Origin: Gnetum montanum
Lineage: Eukaryota; Streptophyta; Gnetopsida; Gnetales; Gnetaceae
Assembly: GCA_015680685.1 (NCBI GenBank)
Contig: MNCI01034224.1
Span: 972,794 to 1,036,793 of the forward strand
Reading direction: 5' to 3'
Length of the DNA: 64,000 bases
Of this stretch, positions 44,101 to 56,779 are shown one piece after another. The position numbers and the translations under genes were made by a program. The notes beneath the pieces were generated by a model. That model worked only from the letters and a program-made list of their open reading frames with translations. It was not told the DNA's origin and made no database searches. How positions within the stretch are numbered: position 1 is the first letter of the stretch; every line of letters starts with the position of its first letter.

Positions 44101-46499
44101 CTGTCCTTGTTCTGGTGCTTGTAGAACTTTTGCCTCTGGTTAGTTAGAGTGCTCTATGGCAAGAGTTTGCTAATGGATGCTGAAAGATTGAGCCTCCTAC
44201 TTTACATTCTTTTCTTGTGAGGTTTGTTCCCTCTTTTGACCTCTTCCATAGCCTCTGAGTCATTTTCTCCTTGGTTGTGAAGGTTCTTCTTTTTCTCCTA
44301 TCTTTAGGATCATCTATAATCAACAAGGACTTGGAAATTATTAAAGTATTTATACTAATTCTTAATAGCTCTTTTCCTCACTCATACCCTTGGCTAGATC
44401 AAGTTCTTATTGTATTATGATTGTAGATTTAGAAAATTTTTTGAAAGAAACCCCTTAGGTGTTATGGTTAGAACCTTTTACTATTATTATTTTTAGTGCT
44501 TATCTATGACTTAAAGTAATTGGTGTGGTTTCTTAGGAGTGTTATTTAAGTGTTTTTGGCCTTTATTTTTTATTGATTATTAAAATTTTTATTATCTATT
44601 GAACTTATCATTATGATAACTTTTAGGTGTTAGAAGCTTTTGGCTCAAATTTTAACCTAATGATATCATGTATCCCCCATAGCTAAGTTGAGAGCTCTAG
44701 GATCAACAAGGTTCAAGAATTCTAGAAATCAAAGCTACGAGGGAAAAGTTATGGATGGTGGAAGTTAGTGTGTAAGAGTTTTGAGAAAAGCAAGTACAAA
44801 AAATTCTCTTGCTACAAATGAGGAAGTGAAAAATTTTGCTAACTCTCCACACATATATATACTATTTTTATATGAGCAATATTGTAGATCATATATCGTA
44901 GATATGACATCGTAGGACCTTCGATATAGTAGCTACAATATCATTGTTCAAAATTTTAAATTTTGATTGGATAATTCAAGAACAAAATGAGTCAAATGAA
45001 ATGTCTGCAAGATATGAAGCATGTCTAAAGGGTTCTAGACCATTAATGATGCATAATTTTCAAGAATTTGATGTGTAAAGTTCATGGGAAAGGAATCTCA
45101 GACAATGAAAGTTTAGTAGATGGATAAGAGATGGGTAATGAATTTTTGGTGTATGAATGCATGTATTATATTGCTAAGGGAAGTATTTATTGATTTTGTT
45201 ATTTTGGAAAGACACAAGATGATGTGGAATTTCTTGTTAAGTATGAAATACAAGAGTTATACAAGTGGATCCTCTCCAAAGCAAGCTCTAGCCTTTAGTG
45301 CCTTTATATAACCACACCTAAAAGTGTCCTTAGGAACTTAAGGAGTTGAATGTAAGTTATAAATATTAGAAAAACACACGTATTAGTATTGCTGATATTG
45401 GAAAATATCATTATATTACACAAAATTACAAGTTATGATTAACTATATAGTCAGGTGAGATGGACTTTAGGAGGGATTATAGAAATGGAAACATGGAATG
45501 TCTTAGGATAAGCTTAATAAATTCTTGTGTGTTATTGTGGTGAAAGTAATCATTAGCCCATCTATCAAAGATTGAAACTAAGTCAAGACCACTATCTAGT
45601 GACATTGCATTATGTCATCCCTCATGTTCACTATCATAAGATTGTCACTATTGTAAAGAGTACTACCACTTGGTGTATTATCCAAGGGAGGAGTTTATTC
45701 ATTGCACATCTTATTTATTTTTAAATTTTTGAGAAGCCACCTACCTTTATGCATGGATAACATGTCTTTCTAGTGGAACCCCCAAAAATTTATTCTCTAC
45801 ATGGATTTTATTTTTGATTGTATCAACCTTACCAAAGGACTACCTTCATGCATGGGTAACATGTCTTTCTAGTGACATGGTAAGGGAATACTTATTATAC
45901 TCTTACTCCCTCTTTCCATTAGATCTGCAATGATATAATACATCTTTACCAATAGGATAGAATTAATAGTAGTAATCCAAGAGGTTCCACAAATCCCCAT
46001 GATGTCACACCCTTCACATTCCACTTGGTTCTTCACTCTTTTGTCTAAGCATAATGATTATAAGTTTATTCTTAGTTTTATTATAGAAGAATATAATTAT
46101 GGACATGGTAAGAACCTCTTATTGTTGGAATGAGAGAATGGATGTGGTGGTCTCATTATATAAATAATCAGTTTCTTGCAACTTCATAATATAGAGAATT
46201 TTTCATCTTATTAGACTACATCTTGCCTTATTCTTGGTGTGTTTTATTAACAATAAAAAATATGTTCAAGAAAAATGAAAAAAAAATTATTAAAAACTAT
46301 AAAATATAGTAAGAATGGAAAAGATGAAAGAATGAAAAATGATAAAGGAAGGAAAAATCATCAAAAAAATTGGAAAAAGGCCAAAGAATTAAGAAATTGA
46401 AAAGTATGAAGGAATGGGAAAAATGTGTCAAGAAAATAGAAAAGTAAAAAAAGAAATAAAAATTTAGTGAAGTACCTATGTGTCTAGATGAACACCCCC
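44101..46499. other. Element 2, between integrase and transposon-protein ORF; no gene recognised
   Basis: AT-rich with stops. It contains a 37-bp direct repeat (CTACCTTTATGCATGG and onward to TCTTTCTAGTG) at about 45738 and 45841. A G/A-rich stretch lies at 46290-46460. Some Athila-like elements have a long non-coding stretch here. Confidence 0.5.
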
Positions 46500-47410
46500 A
46501 TGACTATCATTAGGACTAGTTAATCAAAAAATAGAACAAGTTGAAGACATTTGGATGGATTGGGTAGATTCCTCAGGAACACTAGGATATTCATGATAGA
46601 GTTTGACTTGCTGGATGTTGACAAGGATGAGCTTATGTGGGAAAGATGGATGATGAATGTGTAAGGCTCCTAAAGGATAAATTACTTAGACAATGTAAGG
46701 CCCCTTCCAAAGCATTTGAAATTTTTCTTTGTCGAACATGAGTGGGATTATAATAAAGGACCTTATTTCCTAGTTTCATATCACTTGTCTTATCCTTATG
46801 TCATGCATTTGTTTGGAGTAATGTTTATGGATCTCATTGATCATGAGTGCTACTAGCCTATTCTTATCTAAGATATTTAGATTCATTAGTTGTTCCTTTT
46901 GGGCTAAGCTTAGGTCTAAGTCAAGTTGGATAGTAGTAGCTAGAGTTCATAGCTCTACTTGGATTGGTAACATTGGTAATTTACCATAAACTAGCTTGTA
47001 TGGAAAATATCCTATAGGTAATTTCCATGTTGTCCTATAGTCCCATAGATAATAATTAAGCTTAGTTCTACAATCCTTTCAAAACTTACTAACCATCCCA
47101 GTTAAAATTTTGGTAATTTTTTAGTTAGTAACCTATGTTTGAGCATTGGCTTGGGGGTGATATGGTGTAGTTAGTTTATGGTTTACCCCTAGTTGTTGCA
47201 TGAGCTTCCTAAAGGTAGAACTAGTAAAATGGGTTCCATTATTTGATATAAGAATTATGGGCACTCCAAATCTATTCACCACATGTTGAAAAAATTTGGT
47301 AGCTATCTTAGCTATACAATCTCCAAATCTATTCACCACATGACTACTACTATCTCTGCCCACTTCATACAGTAATCCATGGTCACATAATGATATATGA
47401 TTTCCCATTC
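46500..47410 (-). pseudogene. Integrase of Athila-like element 2
   Basis: The frame at 47408-47133 reads HVVNRFGVPIILISNNGTHF, then LMQQLGVNHKLTTPYHPQAN, the second-Asp and Glu-preceding region of gypsy integrases. The usual S-D-x-G aspartate is Asn here. 47100-46510 reads YYLWDYRTTWKLPIGYFPY, LVYGKLPMLPIQVE, KNRLVALMINEIHKHYSK and MLWKGPYIV, the C-terminal part. A CCAAATCTATTCACCACATG word is duplicated 63 bp apart (47265-47342), inserting a second VVNRFG. Confidence 0.8.
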
Positions 47411-47930
47411 AAGATAGGTGTTATGGGTTCCATGAAATCAATTTTCCATATATCAAGTGGCTCTAATGGTTGCATCCATTGCTACGACCCTTCATTTCTA
47501 GCCCTCATTCCTCCATCTTTTTGGCATTTATTACAAGATTGTGTAAAGTTATGGGTGTCTCTAAACAAACTAGGCCAAAGTAGCCTTCCATCATTAGTTT
47601 TAGTGTTGTTCTATGCCTTGCATAGTGGCCAATACATGTGCCTTCATGGGCATCCTATAGAACTTGTGGTTGATTGCATTCCACCATACACTATCTAACT
47701 AGGCCATATACATAAATATTGTACATATTTCCATTGATTTCCATGTATCCTTTCACCTTATAAATGACTTTTTCTTTTTGTTTCTTATTCCACTCAACAA
47801 GAAGTTCTTGTGTTGTTAAATAAGTCATATAATATTTTGTCCATGGCTTTCCTATTGAGTCTATAGCCATCATTGTCTTAGTAAATAGATTATTATCAAG
47901 GAATTGGTTAGATAATGATTCTACATGAGC

Positions 47931-48260
47931 CTAGGAATCCCATCTTAGTTTTGAAAAGTGATTAGCTACATCATTTTTTATGCCCTTCTTGTCAATCATT
48001 GTTATGTCAAATTCTTGAAAAATTAAGGGCCATCTAATCACTCTGGCACTTATCACTACCTTGTTCATGAGAAAATGGATTGCACTATGATTAGCATGGA
48101 TATAAATATGGTACTCAAACACATAATGTTAAAATTTTTTGAGTGCATACACCACAACCATGAGTTTTTTTTCTATTGTTGTGTAGTTGAGTTGTGCCTT
48201 AGTGATGCTTTTGTTGGTACAATGTATGTAGTAGGATCTCTTCTAATCATCTAGCTACAT
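47931..48260 (-). pseudogene. RNase H region of Athila-like element 2
   Basis: Minus strand: VYALKKF, then VFEYHIYIHANHSAIHFLMN, ARVIRWPLIFQEFDITMID and NDVANHFSKL. This matches the A-L-x-K-F-R-x-Y-L...H-x-A-L-x-x-L...R-W-x-L-L-Q-E-F-D...V-A-D-x-L-S-R-L pattern. Stops are present. Confidence 0.8.
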
Positions 48261-48399
48261 CAATATTGCACCAAGTGCATAGTTGAAAGCATTTGTTATA
48301 ATATAAAAAAGTTTGAACCAATCTAGATCTTGAAGGTTTGGTGTATCAATTAACTTCTATTTCAAGGTTTCAAATGCCTTTTCAAAAGACTCTATCCAA

Positions 48400-49250
48400 T
48401 CAAAGGGTGCATCGTTCTTAGTAAGGTTTACTAATAATTTTGCAGTCTTTGAGAAATTCTCTATGAACCTTTGATAGTATCCAATATGGCCTAAGAATGA
48501 TCTAACATCTATAACTATCTATGGTCTATGGATGATGTTTTGTATGACTCTTATCTTTTCAGGATCCATTTCTATTCCTTTTTGTGATACTTTGTGTTCC
48601 AACACCATTCTAGCTTGGACCATGAGATGGCTTTTCTAGCAATTGAGCTTGAGATTTGCTCCACACATTGCTTCAATACCTATTTTAACCAATTAGGTCT
48701 TGCTTAAAATTTAGCCGATATGTTGAAAAATCATCAATGAACACTTCAATGCCATTTTTTATTTTCTTTTGGGAGATGCTAAGTACAAGCCTTTGGAAGT
48801 TGGTAGGTGCATTGAAAAGACCAACTAGAATTTGTTATTAGGAAAATGTTTTCTATGGATTGGTGAATGTTGTTTTCTCCTGGTCCTTAGGTGCAATGTA
48901 GATCAAGTTGTATCCATTGTACCCATCCAGAAAACTATAGTACTCATGTTCTACAAGTGTATCTAGGACTTGGTTAACAAATAACAAAGGAAAATGATCC
49001 TTGAATGTGGTAGAGTTTAATAATTAGAAATCAATGCACACTCTCCACTTACTTTCCTTCTTTGGAACTATTACGAAAGGATTGACCCATTCACCATATG
49101 TGATAGAATAGATGAATCCTACCTTCAATAATTTCTCCAACTCCTACTTGACTACTTCTTTTAGTTTGGGATTGAGCCTTCTTTGTGGTTTATGTCATGC
49201 GTTTAATGTTGGATTTGTATATATCTAATGTTAACAATTTCTTGAATAAA
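48400..49250 (-). pseudogene. Reverse transcriptase of Athila-like element 2
   Basis: Minus strand, about 48960-48780: VNQVLDTLVEHEYYSFLDGY, NGYNLIYIAPKDQEKTTF and FNAPTNFQRLVL. The active site is GIEVFIDDFST at 48760-48728, so both aspartates of the x-x-D-D box are still present. WVNPFVIVPKK-like sequence is near 49090-49050. Stops interrupt the frame (for example after TFTNP), so no working enzyme can be made. Confidence 0.85.
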
Positions 49251-49849
49251 TGCTTTTGATCTCATCATAGGACCACATGAACACTATCGGCCACTTGTTG
49301 ATGACTTCTAATAACTTCTTTTTCTAGTCTTCATTCAAGGTGAAGTTTATTATCATTGGATTCTTGTTGTTTAAGAAAGCATACTCTAATCTTGCCAATA
49401 GGGCCTTTAGTTCTAATGGTTCTGGCTCTATAGTATCTAGGATCTCTAATTATTCCTAGTTTATTTTTTCATCCTAACCTTCATGTGAATATGGATGCAT
49501 TTTTCTTAAATACTATAGTCTATTTGTTTCTTTCACATTAGCACTTATGATATGTTTTTTTGCTTCCATGTATTTGTTTGATTTTGTCTCTGCATCTGTA
49601 ACTAGCCACTAGATGCCTTCTTGTTGGGTGGCTTCAGCATACAAACATTTCTACATGTACATTTCCTCTATACATCCCTTGCATGCTTTAGTATTTTTCT
49701 ATTGAATTGTACATATCCTTTGCATGAAATTGCACTTGTTATTACTATATGAAATAAATCTATCTCTACATCCTTGAATGATGCTAGCTTCATCTACCTT
49801 GGAAATTTGCAAGGAGAAATCTTGAATACCAATCTTATCATCAACTGTG

Positions 49850-50115
49850 ATAAGCCAAGATCTTCCCATTATGATTGGGAATTCTCCCTTATTTTTACCT
49901 ACGTGGATAACTAGAAAATCTACAAGGTAGTATCAGTTACTAATGGTGGTGATCACATTATCCACTTGTCCTAGTGAAACTATGATTAACTAGTCTACAA
50001 GCTCTAGCTAGATGTTGCTCTTCTCCAATGGTGGTATATTATAGGTCTAATACATATCTTGTGATATCAGGTTTACACTTGACTTGGAATCAAGTAGAGC
50101 CTTGCACAATTTTTG
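49850..50115 (-). pseudogene. Aspartic protease of Athila-like element 2
   Basis: Minus strand: KALLDSKSSVNLIS-like active site (50105-50065) and FPIIMGRSWL-like second motif (49885-49855). Parallel to 18345-17986. The D-S-G triplet reads D-S-K. Confidence 0.6.
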
Positions 50116-50549
50116 CCCTAATACTTGGAGGTACACCAAGGGACTTCTAAAATTTGTTCATTTTTGGGAAAGCACTCCTACCTTAATCCAGTGAGTGATG
50201 GTTTATATCATCATGATAGTTGTTATATTTGTTGTTGATGAAGGTGGAAGCTTATCATTTCTATGAGGATTAGATGTGTATGGGATGAAATTTTATATGT
50301 TTCTCATCCATCAAACCTTCTTTGAACTCGTTTAAAAGAATAATCATTTTTTGGATTTTGGTTATTGTATGATTGTCTCCTCTTGCATGGTTACCACCCT
50401 AGTTGTATTTTTCTATTATGGTTGTGTTGAAAATTTATCTTGTATTATAGTTGATGACATAGATGGCAAAGGATTTGGATTGTGGAGCTCGGACTATTGC
50501 ATTACTTGGAGAGATTGGACATTGAACATAGTATCCATATAAGTCTAGC

Positions 50550-52640
50550 TAGTTATATGGGTATTGTTGACATGGTGGTGGCATTGCCCAAGATTGAGGT
50601 TGTTGCTATTGCTAATAATATTACTCCTATGGTAATGGATATGCTCCACTGGGGTAGTAAGCTAGTTGGAAAGTTTAATGGGAGTGACTTTAAGGATAAG
50701 GCAACCTTCTGGGCATCTATTTTTTTTTTGACAAATCTTAGGTTTAGTGTGCATGTCTCTATTTCTTGAAAATGTGCTAGAACTAGATAGCACCCATTGA
50801 GATCATCATATTGGCACACAATGTAACTTTCTTCCTTATCTAAGGTTGTACTCAAATAGTCAGCCACTAAAGCTACTCTTATTTTTATCCAAAGTCTCTC
50901 TTCTTTTTATTTTTCTTACCTTTAACAACAGCCTATTTAGTCCTCCCCTCTACAATTTTCAAAGCTATTACAAATTTCTCATCTACTGAATCCCAAATTT
51001 TTTCTACCTTTGCTACAATATTGATCACCAATTTCCAAATAGGTAGTTTTTATTTGCACTAACTTGCCTAAGGTTTTCTCCTCTTGTGGATCATAGATTC
51101 GTACATCCCTTTTTTGAATGGATGCATCTCTATTGTATTCTTTTGTTGATTCTCTCTTCTTTAATTTGCCTTGCTTATTTGCCAGTTACTCCATAAGTCT
51201 TTGGATATGATGGATAGGCATATCTGATAATCATCCTTGGGCATAAACCCCAGGGGTCTCTTTGGTCTTATTTCTAAGCCCATTGACGATGTGCCTAAGT
51301 TTCTCCCTTGGAGAATATCCATGGCCTAGGCACCTATGTAGGAGTGAATAGTACCTACTCATTGCTACATCAAGGGATACATGGATCCCTTATTTCCATC
51401 CTTGGATCTACTTTCTTAGGTTTGACACTAAAGAGTAAGTTTGATATTTATCATTGAAGAGTTCTAGCATGGTACTTCATATTTGAATTGATTCCAATTC
51501 TAATGATCTATACTAGATTTTTGCTTCTTTAACAAGTGTTCTAGGAAACAACTTGAGTTTTTTCCAATCACTTACTATGTTTTGTAGGATGCATGTATTG
51601 TGGAATTCTTGAAGGTGATGTTGTGGGTCTATGTTATATCCACCCTTAAATCTAGGCATGTTATTTATATCAAGCTGCTTAATATGGTTGTCCCTTATGT
51701 GCTTATTTGATATATAAATTACTTCCCTGATATTGATCATACTTTGAGTGGCCAAGAAGGGTTATTCATGATGATTGGTTTCATAGGCTCTATTGTAGTG
51801 GTGACTCCTTTTGTGTTCATAATGCTTTCTTTTGTCACATCTAATCCTTTCTCTTCTTTTTTCATAATCATCCTCTTCACTATCAAAATTCTTTCTTCTA
51901 TACTCATGTCTCTTACTACCCCTTTATATTTCCATATTATAATCTCTATGTGGATGTTATTTCTTGTTAGACCCTGCAGATGAGCATGAGGATGTGGAGG
52001 AAGCATTTGGAGAATAGTGTTGGTTGGTTCTTCTTTTGTACCTCCTTGGTTCATTCTCCTTTGGCTTGTCAAAAGCTCTAGGCCTTGATTTCTACTTGTA
52101 TCTTGAGTCCTTTGCATTCCTTTCAAAGTCCTCTGCAAGAGTCAACCTTAGCTTAGTATCAATAGGATCTTCAATATGTATGATTGATATGTGAGATTGG
52201 GATCTCTGAAGTTGATAGAAATTGTTAGCTTGGAGTGAAGTGTCCTTAATTTCCTCTAGGACAACTATTTGAGGGGCTCTCTTCCCCTTCTCTTTTTCAT
52301 GTTGAGTTTTCACATCCCTTTGTGCCTAAGCCTCTATTGGCTCATATAATCTCATCATGTTTTTGATGACTCTATATCTATCTTGTTCCTAACTCAAGTT
52401 TGCCTTCTTAAGGAATGCTTCGAACATGAGTGGTATGGAATGCTCTAGCTGTAAAACTATGCTATCCTACATGCTCCTCCATATGACTTATTCATCTTGA
52501 TGAAGGATGAACATGAAGCCTAGATAATATGGATCATCATGAACATATGAAATCCTTGTTTGTGTTAGCGCACTACAATCCTTGTCATCATGTTTTTTGT
52601 CATGAATCCTCCTTAATTCTTTGGCAAGTGACATCTTGTC
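50550..52640 (-). pseudogene. gag of Athila-like element 2
   Basis: 52313-51737 holds the charged N-terminal part (for example RIDTKLRLTLAEDFERNAK-like). 51755-51513 holds the gag core: NHIKQLDINNMPRFKGGYN, DPQHHLQEFHNTC and WKKLKLFPRTLVKEAK. It continues with stops to about 51180. 50867-50553 has a zinc-knuckle-like region (VCQYDDLNGCYLVLAHFQE). Homologous to 20963-18480. Confidence 0.75.
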
Positions 52641-52781
52641 CTTTTGTATTGAAGTCATGTTGTGATCTTGATGCTTGGTTAAGTGTGTGTTTGTTTAAAT
52701 TATTTTAAAGAATTATTAAGATTAGTGTTTAATTTTAGATATAACTAACTTTGTGAAATTAACTACTTAGCACACATTGAC

Positions 52782-52802
52782 TATCCCCAATAATGGTGCG
52801 AA
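52782..52802 (-). promoter_or_regulatory. Decayed primer-binding site of Athila-like element 2
   Basis: Minus strand TTCGCACCATTATTGGGGA directly after the 5' LTR. It is recognisable as a mutated form of the TTGGCACCGTTGCTAGGGA of element 1. Confidence 0.6.
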
Positions 52803-53678
52803 TGATGAGTGGTGGAGTAGTCCAACACCTAACCATACAAGTTATGAGTGTTTAGACATATCTTGATCATAATCTGTGGATGGTAAATGTTGGTATGCTA
52901 GTAATTAAATTAAGCTTGTGATTTTTGTCTTTCCACTCAAGCTAGTAAATTCTAAGTGTATGGTTTAGTTTGTAGTGAGGCATACAATAGATGATGTTGT
53001 TGGGCTGGTTATGCTTCTAAGTGTAAATATTGTGAGAAATATTTAAGTCTAGTAGTCTAGGAAACATGAATCTATTCTAGCCTATTGCAATGGATAACCA
53101 TTCTTAATTTTCTAGACATGTCTTGGGCTTATGCAATTGCCACTATGGTTGCCAAGTATCACACTACTGGACAAATAAAGTGATAATACTACTAGAATTA
53201 CTAGCTGGTGACACTTAATGCTTGAAATCAATTATATCCATTCTATGTATTATTAACAAGTAAAAATAAAGTGTTAATCTAGTAAGGTAGTGAACATTAA
53301 GCTAAGTAAGTAGTAAACATTATGCTAAGTGAAAATAATAAACTAAGGAAATGCTACAATGATGTAAAATAGTTTCAGTCTTTATGTCTAGTCACAACAT
53401 GTGCTTGACCACAAATTGATCCAACAAAGAGTTCATTTAACTACAACACATCATACTGCAAGCATATACTATCACTACTTCTAAGCTAGGAAATCAAACT
53501 ACAAGATTTCTGTTGCTATGTGAATGAAAGTTATCTAGATTGTGCAATGAAGTGTTGTATTTATAGGGTTGCACACATCCTAAGATATCATATCAATGAT
53601 GATGTAGCATGTGCTATGACATTGTTGATATGATATCGTTATAATGATATCGTGATGCATCAAAATTCAACATCATCA
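52803..53678 (-). repeat. 5' LTR of Athila-like element 2
   Basis: 876 bp, pairs with 40442-41297. A CTATAAATA box on the minus strand lies at 53558-53566. Confidence 0.9.
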
Positions 53679-54817
53679 GAGGGTCTAGTAGAAGACATGA
53701 GGATAAAACTAAATTTGTTATCTCTAGATGAATGTAAGTTAAGAACATCATTTCCATAGAATAATGCTCATTAGTTAGAGATAGATAATATAACATTCTC
53801 TTGGTTGAAAATGTATAAATAAAGATGAAGTGATATCAAGATCAGACAACCTTTCATGATCCTACAATAAATGTGGATTTAGCAACAAAAAAGATCATTG
53901 TAGATAAAATAAGTGTTGCTTTCAACTATGTGAAGGATATGGGAGTGTTGGTATTGAATATGACAACATCAATGCCATGCTTCTAGACTTGTTCAAGTAA
54001 GCATGAAAGAATAAAAAAGAAAGTGACAGATAAAATAAAGATGTTGTTTGACCAAGTGGAGTTGTTAGAAGCAAAAATCTATAACAAAAACATGATGAGG
54101 CATAACCCTCTTCCCCATGCATACTGGATGGAGAGGAATAAAGTTGTGATGTTTTAAAGAACATTAATGAAGAGGAAATGGTTAGCTTGGGTCATGATTC
54201 AATCCATGATAAGCTTAAGGAACTTAGTTGCAACTTGGGAAAGTTGGGGAAGATAGAAAAAAACAAATAATAAGTGGTACAAAAAGAGTACCAATAGCTA
54301 TTGATAAAGAATTATAAATTTTATTTAGATAAAAAAATCAAGAGTCTATTCATTAAATAGACTAAGTTAGAATCTTTGTTTAATGATTTTGCACAAAGTA
54401 TGATGGTGATCACATTGGTAGAGGAGTAGAGGGATCTTGAGGAAGAACCAGCAATGGAAAGGGAAGGTGATGGTATGTTAATAGAGGAGTTGAAAGCCTA
54501 TAAAGAATAATGGGAAAATATTTTATCAAAGATCCCAAGTTCATCCTTTGATATGTTAGACATAGCTAATTTGAGCTTGAAGGAGATAGAATAGTGGATC
54601 CTAGAGATTTATGAAGGAACACAGGGTAAGAACTAAGATTTTCAAGTATTTATTTTGTTTTATTTTATTTGAAAGATAAAATAAAATAAAACTAATTCTT
54701 TTAATTTCTAATTATTTATTCATAGATCTTAGAGAGAGTAGACAAAGGCTAGCAGTAGAAGAACCTATGTCAATGCAAATTAACAAGGAGGATGTAGAAG
54801 AAATAGTTAAAGAATAA
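53679..54817 (+). pseudogene. Unrecognised antisense ORF, second part, with an apparent intron
   Basis: Resumes directly after the target duplication. 53679-53770 reads EGLVEDMRIKLNLLSLDE and onward. 53880-54160 reads KKIIVDKISVAFNYVKDMG, KKKVTDKIKMLFDQVELLEA. 54420-54625 reads RDLEEEPAMEREGDGMLIEE and SSSFDMLDIANLSLKEIE, WILEIYEGTQG. A GGTAAG donor at 54628 and a TTATTCATAG acceptor at about 54725 bracket a 98-bp AT-rich stretch. The last exon-like piece ends EDVEEIVKE-stop at 54817. The protein would be acidic and coiled-coil rich. No family recognised. Confidence 0.5.
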
Positions 54818-54884
54818 GACTACTAAGAAATATTTTGAAAAATATTTTTTTGTTATTTTTTATTTGTTTCTTTGCATCATTTAT

Positions 54885-55075
54885 TTCTGATGCCAAACTT
54901 CATAAAAAACATCAAGTGTGTTTGATGTTAGTTTCAATGTCACATCAAAAGTTATGCCATGTGTAAAAATTTTATAAGTTCATTTTCAGAGGAGTAACGG
55001 TTTGATGTTCATGTTAATTTTAACTTAATCATTTTTTAGTAATAAAAATAATGAATTGATGTGACACATCAAAAT
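54885..55075. repeat. Palindrome array, right of the antisense ORF
   Basis: Includes AACATCAAGTGTGTTTGATG, AATGTCACATCAAAAG and GAATTGATGTGACACATCAA. It mirrors the array at 37490-37915 on the other side of the ORF. Confidence 0.75.
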
Positions 55076-55679
55076 TAAGAACCATTTTTTAACTTAACAT
55101 TGTCCATTAACAACAAATGATTAAAGAGTAAACAAGTTAAAGAAAATTTACTAATCATCATTGCTTGATGATAGTGAATAGCAAAAAACAAGTAAAAGAA
55201 AAATACTAACATGTGCTATTAGATGTCCATCACTTAATGAAAAATAAAATATGGTAACAAAACAAGAGTATTAAAAGCTAAGGATTTAAGGTTATAGCAT
55301 TTGCAATAAATTAGTAAGTTGTATAATAAGAATGATGAGACAAATCCTTCTTCTTAAGTAAAGATATTTCTAGTTTACCATAGCCTAAGTCTATAAATTC
55401 AACATCAAAAATAGGCTTATTCCCCATGTTTGTAGAATTAGAAATAGTCTTAGAGTTCTTAGAAGACTAAGAAACTATAGGCTTGCTTGTAGATTCAAGT
55501 TGAATCTTAGCTAGTTTGTCACTAAGCTGATAGGAACATGCCTCTCTATCTAGATGAGAAACACTAGAAATTTATCTTTCCATAGAGATTATAACGTCAT
55601 GATTGTGAATAGGTATATGAATCTCCTAATGTATAGGAGATGAAATATCTCTTTGTTGAGTTGGTAAGGGATAGGCTAG
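55076..55679. other. AT-rich spacer; no gene recognised
   Basis: By position part of the protease-RT spacer of the Tat-like element. Stops in all frames. Confidence 0.4.
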
Positions 55680-56220
55680 TATAGTAGCAATACTAGGACA
55701 CTCACATATCATCATAAAAATGGTGTCAGACTACATAACATCACCTACCATGAATAGTATCCTAATAGAACCTAGAAGCTTTACTCAAGTACTATTAAAG
55801 GAAATGAGATTAGTACAAGTTCCATTAAAGATTATCTAATCTTAGAGGCTGGGATACTTGATAATAGCCCATGTGATCACATTCGATCTGGCATCATAAT
55901 CAATATGAATCAAAGGAACTTAACTTCTAGAGATACTTTAATGATGATCTAAATTGAGAATTAACAAATGTCCCCCATCTTTAGGTTTATCTTGATATTT
56001 TCACCATGAAAGTTCAAACTATCTAATCCATAATTAGAAACTTGAAGAAAATAGGATAGAAATTTCATCTAAGCAAGCATGTCACTTGGAATAATGATTT
56101 TCTTTTGAACATCATATAATACAACATGATATTCTTTAGAAGTTGCAATGAAATCATACAAAGACATATTAGTGTCTTTGGATCATATGATTAAGGTCAT
56201 TTACTATAAGACCTTGCTAT
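55680..56220 (-). pseudogene. Protease-like region of the Tat-like element
   Basis: Minus strand, downstream of gag in element direction. Pieces such as FIATSKEYHVVLYDVQKKII, VSNYGLDSLNFHGENIKI and VPLIHIDYDARSNVITWAII follow the loose order of Tat gag-pro regions. A clear D-S/T-G was not found. Assigned mostly by position. Confidence 0.4.
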
Positions 56221-56779
56221 TTGTAGGCTGAGATGGTTGTAGAGTAGGTGCTACAGTGATAGGTTAAAAAAGATTAGAAAAAGGTGGGAAGTCACTTGAA
56301 GATGTAGCTTCTAGTTGATGCTAAAGGATAACCTTCTTTGTTATCATAGAAGGTTGCTTTGGGGCATTAGTTGTCTTCTTCGTCTACTTATATAAGTGGG
56401 ATTCTTTGTTTTTCTAACTATGGATTAGGATTTTCACATGCAATGAAGGAAAAGGAGATGCATAAAATATAGTAGATGGAGTATGATTTTGAAGTTCTAA
56501 ATGAGATGTAGTAGAATGAAAAGAATATGATGGTGAATTCTAACTAGGAAAATACTGATGAAAGCTATTAGCATAGATACAATAAGGAGTTGGTGATAAG
56601 CACTTTGGCTTAGATGGTCTAGTATAGTTAGACCAATGAATCACATAAGGCTTTTGTGGTCATAGTGAGAATTGCATAGATTGGTTGTAGTTAGATCAAT
56701 GGATGACATAAGGATTTTTTGGTAGAGACTTACTAGCTTTGTATTTAGGCTTGAAGGTTGAAATTTTCCATATACCCAT

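Larger units (their letters stand above)
40442..53678 (-). mobile_element. Athila-like Ty3/gypsy element 2, full set of domains but heavily decayed
   Basis: LTRs at 40442-41297 and 52803-53678 start TGATGAG and end TTATCA/CATCA. The target duplication is GAGGA/GAGGG (40437-40441, 53679-53683). Domain order in element direction is gag (52640-50550), protease (50115-49850), RT (49250-48400), RNase H (48260-47931), integrase (47410-46500), transposon-protein ORF (44100-43560) and coiled-coil ORF (42950-41530). Homologous with element 1 throughout and complementing what that one lacks. CpG is much rarer and stops are denser than in element 1, so it is older. It inserted into the antisense ORF. 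Confidence 0.9.
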
